This document shows, piece after piece, positions 52,812-61,356 of a stretch of DNA of 64,000 nt (position 1 is its first letter; each line of letters begins with the position of its first letter). The DNA is from UBA1429 sp964482225 (GTDB lineage Bacteria; Chloroflexota; Anaerolineae; UBA1429): NCBI GenBank assembly GCA_964482225.1, contig CAYZWT010000012.1, forward strand, positions 1 to 64,000, written 5' to 3'. Position numbers and translations under genes: made by a program. The notes below the pieces were generated by a model. The model made no database searches. It saw nothing but the letters and a program-made list of their open reading frames with translations, and was not told the origin of the DNA.

Positions 52812-52864
52812 TCAACGCGCTGCCCTAACACGCGCGTTGACGCCCGACGGGAAAGAGCTATACT
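52812..52864 (+). promoter_or_regulatory. Promoter of the FtsX-type permease gene with adjoining inverted repeat
   Basis: TTGACG (52837-52842) and TATACT (52859-52864) are separated by 16 bases. TCAACGCGC (52812-52820) and GCGCGTTGA (52832-52840) form a 9-base inverted repeat whose right arm overlaps the -35 box, a likely operator position. Confidence 0.6.
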
Positions 52865-52947
52865 ACGCGCATGTTCGGGGCGGCCTGCTGTGCCGCTTCC
52901 GTTCCGTCGTCGAAGACAACCACAACCAAGGTGAGTCAACGATCCAC

Positions 52948-55743
52948 ATGACCATTCTTTCCCTCCTCCGTTTTGCCTTCCGTCGCCTTTGCAGCCGCAC
53001 GTTTCTCAACATCCTGATCCTGCTCTCCATCGCCATCACCGTGGCAATCATGGTGGCCGTGCCCGTCTTTTCCGAGGGCGTTAGCCGGCTCATTCTGCGC
53101 GAGGAACTCAATCTGCGCACCCAGGCTGTCAACCGCCCGCCCTTTTCCGTGCGCTACTATGGTCTACCCAAAGGACGCCAGCCGCTAACCCTTGAGGAGG
53201 GCCTCTATATCCAGGATTGGCTGGCAGATACGCTCCGCACCCAGGTGGGCCTGCCCGTGATCGGCAACTATGCCCAGTATCAGAGCCCTCCCCTGCGGGT
53301 GCGGTTGCCCAACAAGGTATATTCCGCCCAGGAACCCGACCTGGCCAGCTTGCGGGTGGCCATCGTTCACGAGATTGATGAGCACATTACGGTGACCCAC
53401 GGCGCGCCCTATGGCCAGATCGAGGACGAGAGCGTGCTGCATGTGTGGGTGGTGCGCCAGATGGCAGACCGCCTGGCCTTGCAGGTGGGCGAAACGCTGG
53501 ATATGGCCTACTTTTTCCGGGCAGGCGTCGAGCCGATCCAGATCAAGATCGCCGGCTTTTGGGAGCCGACCGATGCCTTGGAGCCCTACTGGTACTGGGA
53601 GCCGAGCAGATTGTTCCAGGATGTGGTGGTGACCACGCCCGAGCAGTACCAGGCGTACATCAAGCCCATTACGCCAGAAGGCTTTGGCTTTGCCTTCTGG
53701 TACTATATCCTCGATGATTCGCGCATGAGCCTGGATCAGGTGCCGCAGTACATCAGCGCTCTGGAGAATATCCAGCGTGACGTGAGCCGGCGCGTGCCCG
53801 ATGGCGCCATGGACTATGCGCCCGACCAGGAACTGCTGCGCGCCCAGGCCCGCAAGACCACCCTGTCGGATATCTTGCTCACCTTTGCCTTGCCTTTGAT
53901 GGGCATCCTGGCCTCGTTCATCGCCTCGGTCTCTTTTGTCACAGCGCGCTTTCAGATCCGCGAGACGGCCATCGTGCGCAGCCGTGGCACCAGCCGCTCG
54001 CAGTTGATGGTGCTGGCCTTTCTAGAGACGCTGATCGTCTTGGCGGTTGCGACTCCCCTGGGCGTGATCGGGGGCGTTGCGCTGGCGCGGCTGATGGGCT
54101 ATTCCTACGGCTTTTTGCACTTTACCGCCCGCGATCCGCTCCAGGTGAACCTAATTGCGGCGGATGCGCGGCTGATTTGGCTGGCCTTGGGTTTGGGGTT
54201 GCTGGCGCGCCTGGTGCCCACATGGCTGGCCACCCGCTTTAGCATCGTGACCTATGAGCGTGACCGCGCCCGCGCCATTGGCGGAGGCGGCGTGCTCCGT
54301 TTTTTGCTCCTGGCCTTTTTGGGGGCAGCCACCTACTATGCCTACTACCAGCTCACCCTGGGCGGCCCGCTTGGACTGATGGGCATGCGCTCCGCCGGCG
54401 AGGGCTCGCGCGATCCGCTCCTGTTGCTGGCTCCGACGCTGTTCCTGTTCGCCGCCAGCCTGATCTCGGCCGAGCTGTTCCTGCTCTTGATCCGGCCTCT
54501 GGCCCTTGTTGCGCGCTTTTTGCCCGCCACCCCGACCTATTTCGGCTGGACCAGCCTGGTGCGCGAAGGGCAGCAATATCGCATCCCGGTCTTTTTGCTG
54601 GTGCTGTGCCTGAACTTGGGCATTTTCTACGCTTCCCTCGCCCGCAGCGCCGATATCTGGCTTGTGGATCGGCTACGCTATCGGGTGGGGGGCGATCTAT
54701 CGTTTGAGCTCTTGCCCGGCGATTCTGGCGGGGCCGCTTCATGGCTCCTGCCGCCCTCGGCCTATGAGTCGCTCTCAGGCGTCGAGCGAGCCACCCGCGT
54801 GGGCCGGTTTAGCGCCAGCATGCCGCGCACCCGCGACCTGCCCGAGGTCAACCTGCTGTTGATTGATCGGCTGGATCTTCCCGGCGTCGTCTATTGGCGG
54901 CCCGATTTCGCGCCCGTCTCGCTGGGCGAGCTGATGAATCGCCTGGGCGCCACGTCCAACGGCATCCTGATCCCCGCCAGCCTCGCGGCGCAACTCCCTC
55001 AGGACATGGCGGAGGAGATCACCCTGGATGTATCCATCAGCGAGGTGATCTACCAGTTCCAGTTTCGGGTAGTGGGCTACTATGACTATTTCCCCACCAT
55101 GAACCCGGGTGGCCCTCTTTACCTGGTAGGCAACATGGAGTATGTCCAGCGCCAGCTCGGCGGCTCGTTCTCTCATAACGTGTGGATGCGACTCTCTCCC
55201 GATGCAGAGGCGCGGAACGTCCTGGAGCAGATCGAGAGGATGCAGGTCACCCCGGCGCGGCCCGTGAACCTGCAGAGCCTCGTCCGGCAGGATCAGCAGA
55301 ACCTGGAGCGCATCGGCATCTTTGGCCTTTTGACCGTCTGCTTTCTGACGGGCGTGCTGCTCTCCGGCGCCGAGCTGCTGATCTATAGCTTTGCCAACCT
55401 TACGGCGCGTACAACGCGGTTTGCCATGTTGCGCGCCATCGGGATGCACAGCCGCGAGATCATTGGCATCGTGGCCAGCGAGTATCTGCTGGTGCTGGCC
55501 TATGGCGTTGCGGCGGGCATCATCCTCGGTGTGATCAGCTCGCAGCTATACGTGCCCTTTTTCCCGCTCACCCAGAACCCGACGCAGCAGATCCCCCCGT
55601 TCCTCCCCGTGGTGGATTGGGGCAGCGCCGGTTGGATGGCCGCAAGCGTGACGATCGCCCTGGTCGTGATCGGGGGGACGATCCTGATCCGCGTGGTGCA
55701 GCAACAGCTCTTTCAAGTGTTGCGCATGGGCAACCAGGAGTAG
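52948..55743 (+). CDS. FtsX-like ABC transporter permease
   Basis: A 931-residue membrane protein of the FtsX/MacB permease type. An N-terminal membrane segment (FLNILILLSIAITVAIMVAV) is followed by a ~280-residue extracytoplasmic domain, an FtsX core (LSDILLTFALPLMGILASFIA, ETLIVLAVATPLGVIGGVAL), further segments, a second extracytoplasmic domain and a C-terminal FtsX core (IGIFGLLTVCFLTGVLLSG, MLRAIGMHSREIIGIVASEY). ATG 52948 follows AAGGTGAG; the frame is open to 52837. No ATPase gene of the LolD/MacB type adjoins it in the window. Confidence 0.85.
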   Translation: MTILSLLRFAFRRLCSRTFLNILILLSIAITVAIMVAVPVFSEGVSRLILREELNLRTQAVNRPPFSVRYYGLPKGRQPLTLEEGLYIQDWLADTLRTQVGLPVIGNYAQYQSPPLRVRLPNKVYSAQEPDLASLRVAIVHEIDEHITVTHGAPYGQIEDESVLHVWVVRQMADRLALQVGETLDMAYFFRAGVEPIQIKIAGFWEPTDALEPYWYWEPSRLFQDVVVTTPEQYQAYIKPITPEGFGFAFWYYILDDSRMSLDQVPQYISALENIQRDVSRRVPDGAMDYAPDQELLRAQARKTTLSDILLTFALPLMGILASFIASVSFVTARFQIRETAIVRSRGTSRSQLMVLAFLETLIVLAVATPLGVIGGVALARLMGYSYGFLHFTARDPLQVNLIAADARLIWLALGLGLLARLVPTWLATRFSIVTYERDRARAIGGGGVLRFLLLAFLGAATYYAYYQLTLGGPLGLMGMRSAGEGSRDPLLLLAPTLFLFAASLISAELFLLLIRPLALVARFLPATPTYFGWTSLVREGQQYRIPVFLLVLCLNLGIFYASLARSADIWLVDRLRYRVGGDLSFELLPGDSGGAASWLLPPSAYESLSGVERATRVGRFSASMPRTRDLPEVNLLLIDRLDLPGVVYWRPDFAPVSLGELMNRLGATSNGILIPASLAAQLPQDMAEEITLDVSISEVIYQFQFRVVGYYDYFPTMNPGGPLYLVGNMEYVQRQLGGSFSHNVWMRLSPDAEARNVLEQIERMQVTPARPVNLQSLVRQDQQNLERIGIFGLLTVCFLTGVLLSGAELLIYSFANLTARTTRFAMLRAIGMHSREIIGIVASEYLLVLAYGVAAGIILGVISSQLYVPFFPLTQNPTQQIPPFLPVVDWGSAGWMAASVTIALVVIGGTILIRVVQQQLFQVLRMGNQE

Positions 55744-55811
55744 CGTCTCTGGCGGTGCAAGCGCTCTGTTGCGCCACACTATGTCAAGAGCCGCTAGCAT
55801 CTCGGGTTGTT

Positions 55812-55840
55812 TTGACACGGGTTTGTACCTGCGGTATTCT
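55812..55840 (+). promoter_or_regulatory. Upstream tandem promoter
   Basis: TTGACA (55812-55817) and TATTCT (55835-55840) are separated by 17 bases. Confidence 0.6.
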
Positions 55841-55932
55841 TGTGCTGTAGGCAGGACATAAAGGACCGTTCGTGTATGCGCAGATAGGCAATGTTGCATC
55901 TGCAAAATTGCCTGGTAGCAAGACAGCGACGG

Positions 55933-55961
55933 TTGACAGGGTGGAGCGGGTCGCTTAGAAT
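55933..55961 (+). promoter_or_regulatory. Downstream tandem promoter
   Basis: TTGACA (55933-55938) and TAGAAT (55956-55961) are separated by 17 bases; the transcript would begin near 55968, about 860 bases before the permease ATG. Confidence 0.65.
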
Positions 55962-56057
55962 CGCCCCCAATAGACGGACGGCGAGGGCTTTGAGTTCCAC
56001 CGAATGTCTTGCCAGCAGCAGAGCGTCAATCAAAGGTGATCGATGGCAGTGCTTAGA

Positions 56058-56110
56058 GAACCAACCGATTGACGCGGTTGGTTCATTCTGTTAAAAGAGC
56101 GAACCAACCG
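56058..56110 (+). promoter_or_regulatory. Three-arm alternative-pairing element
   Basis: GAACCAACCG occurs at 56058-56067 and again at 56101-56110; its exact complement CGGTTGGTTC lies between them at 56075-56084. The middle arm can pair with either copy but not both (loops of 7 and 16 bases), the logic of an RNA switch. Confidence 0.5.
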
Positions 56111-56147
56111 GATAACCAGGCCCGAGACAGAATTCCTGTGCGCTGGA

Positions 56148-56216
56148 CCTTGTGGGCGCTCACCCGATACTGTCGGGCGCCGACCACAAGGCGAAATCCT
56201 CACAGGGCGCGCCCTG
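56148..56216 (+). promoter_or_regulatory. Long multi-helix hairpin and adjacent palindrome
   Basis: CCTTGTG (56148-56154)/CACAAGG (56185-56191), GGCGC (56155-56159)/GCGCC (56177-56181) and CCGA (56164-56167)/TCGG (56173-56176) stack into one hairpin. CAGGGCGCGCCCTG (56203-56216) is a perfect 14-base palindrome just after. Confidence 0.5.
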
Positions 56217-56310
56217 GAGAGAGGAGGTGGTCAAGGGCAAATAAGAGAGCACATATACCTGCGGTGAGGCTCGTGGGCCGCTTGCACATCCCATGCAATC
56301 AGCAGCCCAG

Positions 56311-56355
56311 TCTCTGCCAGAGACCATCGCCAGCGGGCAGTCCCCTTGGCAGAGA
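56311..56355 (+). promoter_or_regulatory. Further hairpin in the leader
   Basis: TCTCTGCC (56311-56318) pairs perfectly with GGCAGAGA (56348-56355); AGAGACCAT also recurs at 56319-56327 and 56351-56359. Confidence 0.4.
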
Positions 56356-56828
56356 CCATGAGAGTGCAGACGCGCAAGTCCCTTGAGCGTCCCCTGGCCC
56401 GGATGGATAGACAACCATCGGATTCATCCAACGGCGACGGGCGACGAGCATCCAGGCCCAGCGATCAAGTCGTGTGGGCTGGAGGAGCTGGCGCGATCGG
56501 TAGCTGCCCAACACGAACCTCAGCATGAGCATCCGCACTTGCTCGTTTCCCGTCAGGTCCCGCTTGAGCTGTGCATCTTTCCGAGCTGGCAGTACGCATC
56601 AGAATCGCTGTTACGGGGCGAGTCCGCTGAGCGCGGAGGCAGCCTGATAGGCAGCTTGACATCAAGCACGGGGCTGATCAGCGTATCTGCGCAAACCGAG
56701 TTGGGAGCGGGCATAGCGACCGAGAGTGAAGAGGTTTCTTTTCACTTCCGCCCTCTCAAGAGGCGACTCGCCTGGGGCCCAGGCCCATTTGGTAAGGCAG
56801 TGTAGGGAATACTGGAGAAAGAGATACT

Positions 56829-57812
56829 ATGAAAGCATACCTTGCCCGCCGGTTCCTATATATGTTGCTGCTGATGGTGATGGCGTCCGTCGTGTCGTTC
56901 ATCGTCATTACCCTTCCGCCCGGAGACTATCTCACCTCGTACATCATGCGCCTCAAAGCGCAGGGCCAGGACGTCGGTTTGGACGAAGAGTTGGCTTTGC
57001 GTCGGCAGTACGGCCTCGACCAGCCGATCTACATCCAGTACTTTAAATGGGCGGCTCAGATGTTGCAGGGCAACATGGGTCGCTCGTTTGAGTTCAACCG
57101 GCCTGTGTGGGAGGTGATCGAGCCACGGCTCGGCATGACGATCCTGGTGGCTGCGGTGTCACTCGTCTTTACCTACGTGGTGGCCATACCCATCGGGATC
57201 TATTCCGCGGTCAAACAGTACTCGATCGGAGACTATGTCTTTACCGTCATTGGTTTTGCCGGGGTGTCCATCCCCAACTTTTTGTTGGCGTTGGTGGTCA
57301 TGGTGTTCGCCTACCGCACCTTTGGCACCTCCATTGGCGGCCTGTTCTCCATCGAGTACGCGGACGCCCCGTGGAGCCTGGCCAAAGTCCAAGACCTCAT
57401 CAAGCACTTGCCCGTGCCCATCATCGTCATCGGCCTCTCGGGCACGGCCTGGCTGATCCGCACCATGCGCGCTACCCTGCTGGACGAGCTGCACAAGCCT
57501 TACGTGCAGACGGCTCGCGCCAAGGGCCTCAAAGAAGGCAAGCTCCTGGTCAAGTACCCGATCCGTGTGGCCCTCAACCCCATCGCCAGCACCATCGGAT
57601 GGTCGCTGCCGGGCCTGTTCTCCGGCCAGACCATTATCTCGATCGTGCTAGACTTGCCCACCATCGGGCCGATCTTGCTGCGCTCCCTGATGACCGAGGA
57701 CATGTTCCTGGCAGCCAGCACGCTGTTCATCACCACAGCGCTCACCCTGATCGGCACGCTGCTTTCGGACTTGCTTCTGGCTTGGCTCGATCCGCGCATC
57801 CAGTACACGTAA
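56829..57812 (+). CDS. ABC transporter permease, DppB/OppB type
   Basis: A 327-residue inner-membrane permease with six predicted membrane segments and the DppB-type signature around RTMRATLLDELHKPYVQTARAKGL (EAA loop contacting the ATPase; given in pieces: the core is YVQTARAKGL). N-terminus MKAYLARRFLYMLLLMVMAS is typical. Ribosome site GGAGAAAG. First gene of the transporter operon, 68 bases before the second permease. Confidence 0.92.
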   Translation: MKAYLARRFLYMLLLMVMASVVSFIVITLPPGDYLTSYIMRLKAQGQDVGLDEELALRRQYGLDQPIYIQYFKWAAQMLQGNMGRSFEFNRPVWEVIEPRLGMTILVAAVSLVFTYVVAIPIGIYSAVKQYSIGDYVFTVIGFAGVSIPNFLLALVVMVFAYRTFGTSIGGLFSIEYADAPWSLAKVQDLIKHLPVPIIVIGLSGTAWLIRTMRATLLDELHKPYVQTARAKGLKEGKLLVKYPIRVALNPIASTIGWSLPGLFSGQTIISIVLDLPTIGPILLRSLMTEDMFLAASTLFITTALTLIGTLLSDLLLAWLDPRIQYT

Positions 57813-57880
57813 CCCTGCGCACATACGCAGCGCCCCAATGGGGCATGCGAGTAGCGCTACACTGACAAAAGGAGTAGAAC

Positions 57881-59035
57881 ATGGCTGATTCAGCCGATAC
57901 CAGGAGCGATTCCTTGGCCACCCCTGAAGAGATGGGGGGAGTGTTCTCCGAGGAAGAGCGTTTGTTCGTCGCCAGCCAGTGGTCCTTGATGTGGCTTCAC
58001 TTCAAGCGACACCGGTTGGCCGTGGCCGGAGGTATCGTCATCTGCTTGATGTACTTTATGGCCATCTTTCACGGCTTTCTCGCGCCCTATGAGAAACTGG
58101 TGCGCTCCGAGTATATCTTTATGCGCCCGCAGCCCCTGGTGTTCAACGATGGCGAAAAGTTCTCACTGAGGCCATACACCCTCGGCATCGAAGCCTCGAT
58201 GGATTCCCAGACCTTTACGCGTTCCTTTGTCTATAACGAGGACGTGCGTTACCCTATCAAGTTCCTCCATCGCGGCGACGAGTACAGCTTTTTGGGGTTG
58301 TTCAAGACGAACATTCACTTGTTCGGTGTTGATGCCCCCGGCACGATCTTTCTCATCGGCACCGATGAACTGGGGCGCGACCTGCTTTCGCGGGCCATGT
58401 ATGGCGGCGCGATCTCGCTCTCCATCGGACTCATCGGCGTTGTCAGTAGCTTTATCCTGGGGGCCCTCCTCGGGGGCGTCTCGGGCTACTATGGCGGCGT
58501 CACCGATACCATCATCCAGCGCGCCATCGAGTTCCTGATCTCGATTCCGACGATCCCGCTGTGGATGGCGCTGAGCGCTGCGGTGCCGGCATCGTGGAAT
58601 GCGATCCAGGTCTACTTTGCCATCACCCTGATCCTCTCGCTGCACGGCTGGTGCGGCTTGGCCCGCATCGTGCGCGGCAAGCTGCTCGAGACCAGCGGCG
58701 AGGATTTTGTGATGGCGGCCAGATTGTCTGGCTCTAGTGACTTTCGCATCATCACGAGACACCTGCTGCCCTCCTTTATGAGCTACCTGATCGTGCACAT
58801 GACCCTGGCCATCCCGGGCATGATCCTGGGCGAGACTTCGCTGAGCTTTCTCGGGCTTGGGTTGCGGCCGCCGGTGGTGAGTTGGGGCGTGCTCTTGCAG
58901 CAGGCCACCAACATCCGCACGGTGGCAACCTATCCGTGGATCATGTACCCTGGCGCTTTCGTGGTCTTTACCGTGCTAGCCTTCAACTTTATGGGTGACG
59001 GCCTGCGTGACGCAGCCGACCCCTACAAGGTGTAG
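57881..59035 (+). CDS. ABC transporter permease, DppC/OppC type
   Basis: A 384-residue permease with an N-terminal cytoplasmic tail and a membrane segment, a ~100-residue extracytoplasmic insert, then the DppC core (GTDELGRDLLSRAMYGGAIS, EAA loop EDFVMAARLSGSSDFRIITR, LGLGLRPPVVSWG). ATG follows AAAGGAG. It pairs with the DppB-type permease to form the channel. Confidence 0.92.
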   Translation: MADSADTRSDSLATPEEMGGVFSEEERLFVASQWSLMWLHFKRHRLAVAGGIVICLMYFMAIFHGFLAPYEKLVRSEYIFMRPQPLVFNDGEKFSLRPYTLGIEASMDSQTFTRSFVYNEDVRYPIKFLHRGDEYSFLGLFKTNIHLFGVDAPGTIFLIGTDELGRDLLSRAMYGGAISLSIGLIGVVSSFILGALLGGVSGYYGGVTDTIIQRAIEFLISIPTIPLWMALSAAVPASWNAIQVYFAITLILSLHGWCGLARIVRGKLLETSGEDFVMAARLSGSSDFRIITRHLLPSFMSYLIVHMTLAIPGMILGETSLSFLGLGLRPPVVSWGVLLQQATNIRTVATYPWIMYPGAFVVFTVLAFNFMGDGLRDAADPYKV

Positions 59036-59215
59036 GCATGAGAGACAGGGCCTGCCCAGGCCGTTATTGCCAGGGCAGGCCTTGTACTACGATCAGGATG
59101 GCGCCCCTCTCTGGCAAAGGTAGGCATACGGCAAGCCGGAGAGAGGATCACAGAAAAGGCGCAAGGTCATCCGGACCGCAGAGCCCTTTACAACGGTACG
59201 CTGAGGAGAGATCAG

Positions 59216-60076
59216 ATGTTCAAGAACCTGAGTCCGGGAGCCATCGGCATTCGCAACTGCTCCCTTGCCGAAGCGATCACGCTGGCCGCCAAGAGCGGGT
59301 TTGGCGGGATTGACTTTAGCATCCGCGAGGCTGCCGAGCTGGTCGAGAGCCAGGGCCTCGAATACGTCAAGAGCCTATTCGAGAGCGCCGGCGTGCGGCC
59401 GGGCCAGTGGGGTCTGCCCGTGCGATGGCTCGACCAGGAGCAGTGGCAGCAGGATCTCGAGGATCTTCCGCAATTGGCCGCCTTGGGCCGAGAGTTGGGC
59501 TGCACCCGCACTGCTACTTGGTGCCCGCCCTCTTCCGACGAGCGCCAGTTTGAGGAGAACCTGCGCTGGCATATGGATCGCTTTCGGCCTATCGCCGAGA
59601 TCCTGGCCGAGCACGGTTGCAGCCTGGGGATCGAATTCATCGGCCCCGCGACCAGCCGCGCCCGCCGCAAGTACGAGTTCATCTATACCCTCGATGGGAT
59701 GATGGACATGGCGGCCAAGATCGGCACCGGCAACGTCGGATTGCTGTTGGATGCCTGGCACCTGTATACTTCCGGCGGCAGTAACGATGATCTCGACAAG
59801 ATCACTGCCAAGGACGTCGTTACCGTACATGTGAACGACGCCCCTGAAGGGCTCGCGCTAGAGGAGCAGATGGACAACGACCGCAGGCTCCCCATGGAGA
59901 CATGCGTCATTGATCTGCCCGGCTTTATGCACAAGCTCGCAGCAATGGGTTACGATGGCCCTGTCACACCTGAGCCGTTCAGCAAGCGCATCAATGCCAT
60001 TGAGGATCCACTGGAAGCCGCCAAGCTCGCGGCCTTTTACATGGACAAACTGTGGCAGGCAGGCGGCCTGAGCTAG
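59216..60076 (+). CDS. Sugar phosphate isomerase/epimerase-like TIM barrel
   Basis: A 286-residue xylose isomerase-like TIM-barrel protein (AP endonuclease family 2 fold). Metal-binding residues lie in GIEFIGP (Glu), GLLLDAWHLYTSG (Asp, His) and VVTVHVNDAP (His). Family members isomerise or epimerise sugars and inositols. Its position between the permease and ATPase genes of one importer suggests that it acts on the imported sugar. ATG follows GAGGAGAGATCAG. Confidence 0.82.
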   Translation: MFKNLSPGAIGIRNCSLAEAITLAAKSGFGGIDFSIREAAELVESQGLEYVKSLFESAGVRPGQWGLPVRWLDQEQWQQDLEDLPQLAALGRELGCTRTATWCPPSSDERQFEENLRWHMDRFRPIAEILAEHGCSLGIEFIGPATSRARRKYEFIYTLDGMMDMAAKIGTGNVGLLLDAWHLYTSGGSNDDLDKITAKDVVTVHVNDAPEGLALEEQMDNDRRLPMETCVIDLPGFMHKLAAMGYDGPVTPEPFSKRINAIEDPLEAAKLAAFYMDKLWQAGGLS

Positions 60077-60110
60077 CTTTGCCCCCACAGCCGTAAGCAC
60101 AAGTCCGCGC

Positions 60111-60139
60111 TTGCAGTTGTGGGGCGAATCGAGTATGTT
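60111..60139 (+). promoter_or_regulatory. Possible internal promoter before the ATPase genes
   Basis: TTGCAG (60111-60116) and TATGTT (60134-60139) are separated by 17 bases, in a 228-base gap before the ATPase genes. Confidence 0.4.
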
Positions 60140-60304
60140 GCGTATCAGTCAGTTGGGTTCAGGTCCGTAGCCGTTGGCAGGCCCGCATGCAGGGCCCGGT
60201 TCGCAGGGCGCCAATGCCGGTAGACAGAGTCGCAGTGACACAACGGAGCGTACTTTTGCAGCAGGATGCTAGAGCCCACCTACAGGTCTAATCAGGAGAC
60301 TTTC

Positions 60305-61339
60305 ATGAACCAAGACCAGATGCTTCTGGAAGTGCGGAATCTCAAAACCTACTTTTTCCTCGAGGAAGGTACCGTCCACGCGATTGACGGCGCCGACTTT
60401 GACATCAAGCGCGGCGAAGCCCTTGGTGTAGTAGGCGAGAGCGGTTGCGGCAAGAGCGTAACCGGTCAGTCGGTCTTGCGCATCGTCCCCAACCCGGGCG
60501 AGATCGTCGAAGGGGAGATCATCTACTATCGCTACAGCGAGCGCAGCGATGGCACCGAAGTCCAGGAAGCCGTCAACCTGACGGAACTCCATCCTCGCGG
60601 TGACGAGATTCGCGCCATCCGAGGCGGCGAGATCTCGATGGTCTTCCAGGAGCCGATGACGTCGCTGAGCCCGGTGCACACCATCGGCCAGCAGATCATG
60701 GAGGCCATCATCCTGCACCAAGAAGTGGATGACGACGAAGCCCGGCGGCGCGCCATTGACATGCTGCGCCGTGTGGGTATGCCTCAGCCAGAGATCACGG
60801 TGGATAACTATCCGCACCAGCTCTCGGGCGGTATGCGCCAGAGAGGCATGATCGCCATGGCGCTTTCGTGCAGCCCCAGCCTGCTCATCGCCGATGAGCC
60901 CACCACGGCGCTGGATGTAACCACCGAAGCGCAGATTCTGCAGCTCATGCGCGACCTACAGCAAGACTTGGGCATGGCCATCATGTTCATCACCCACGAC
61001 CTGGGCGTCATCGCCGAGATGACCAAGCGCGTCGCGGTTATGTACATGGGCAAGGTCGTCGAGATGGCAGACGTGGATACGCTGTTCTACGACCCCAAAC
61101 ACCCCTACACGCGCGCGCTGCTGAACTCGATCCCTCGCCTGGGCCAGAAAAAGAGCGAGCGCCTCGAGTCCATCAAGGGCGTCGTACCTGACCCGTACAA
61201 CCTACCCCCGGGGTGCCCGTTCCACCCGCGTTGCGCGAGCTTTATGCCTGGCGTGTGTAACGTGCAGGACGTACCCAACTATACGGTCGAGGAAGGGCAC
61301 AAGGTCAGGTGCTTCCTGTACTCCGAGTACGGCGAGTGA
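60305..61339 (+). CDS. ABC transporter ATP-binding protein, DppD/OppD type
   Basis: A 344-residue ATPase. Walker A GESGCGKSVTG (~49-59), Q-loop VFQEPMTSLSP, signature LSGGMRQRGMIA, Walker B LLIADEPTTALDVT, and H-loop ITHDLG. The C-terminal oligopeptide/Fe-S-like region has PPGCPFHPRCASFMPGVC, whose cysteines may bind an Fe-S cluster as in Opp/Dpp ATPases. ATG 60305 follows AGGAG. It ends shortly before the DppF-type gene. Confidence 0.94.
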   Translation: MNQDQMLLEVRNLKTYFFLEEGTVHAIDGADFDIKRGEALGVVGESGCGKSVTGQSVLRIVPNPGEIVEGEIIYYRYSERSDGTEVQEAVNLTELHPRGDEIRAIRGGEISMVFQEPMTSLSPVHTIGQQIMEAIILHQEVDDDEARRRAIDMLRRVGMPQPEITVDNYPHQLSGGMRQRGMIAMALSCSPSLLIADEPTTALDVTTEAQILQLMRDLQQDLGMAIMFITHDLGVIAEMTKRVAVMYMGKVVEMADVDTLFYDPKHPYTRALLNSIPRLGQKKSERLESIKGVVPDPYNLPPGCPFHPRCASFMPGVCNVQDVPNYTVEEGHKVRCFLYSEYGE

Positions 61340-61356
61340 TGGAGAGGAACTCTACA

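Larger units (their letters stand above)
55744..56828 (+). other. 1.1-kb non-coding region with tandem promoters and many hairpins
   Basis: No open frame here resembles a protein. It holds two consensus promoters (55812 and 55933) and a run of strong secondary structures (56058-56110, 56148-56191, 56203-56216, 56311-56355). It could be a very long leader of the Opp-type operon at 56829, a stand-alone non-coding RNA, or a relict of a lost gene. In related operons a solute-binding protein gene often stands in this position. Confidence 0.5.

Noticed and set aside
56383..56805. 140-residue open frame in the structured region
   Set aside because: No ribosome site, no known similarity and no codon bias like the neighbours.
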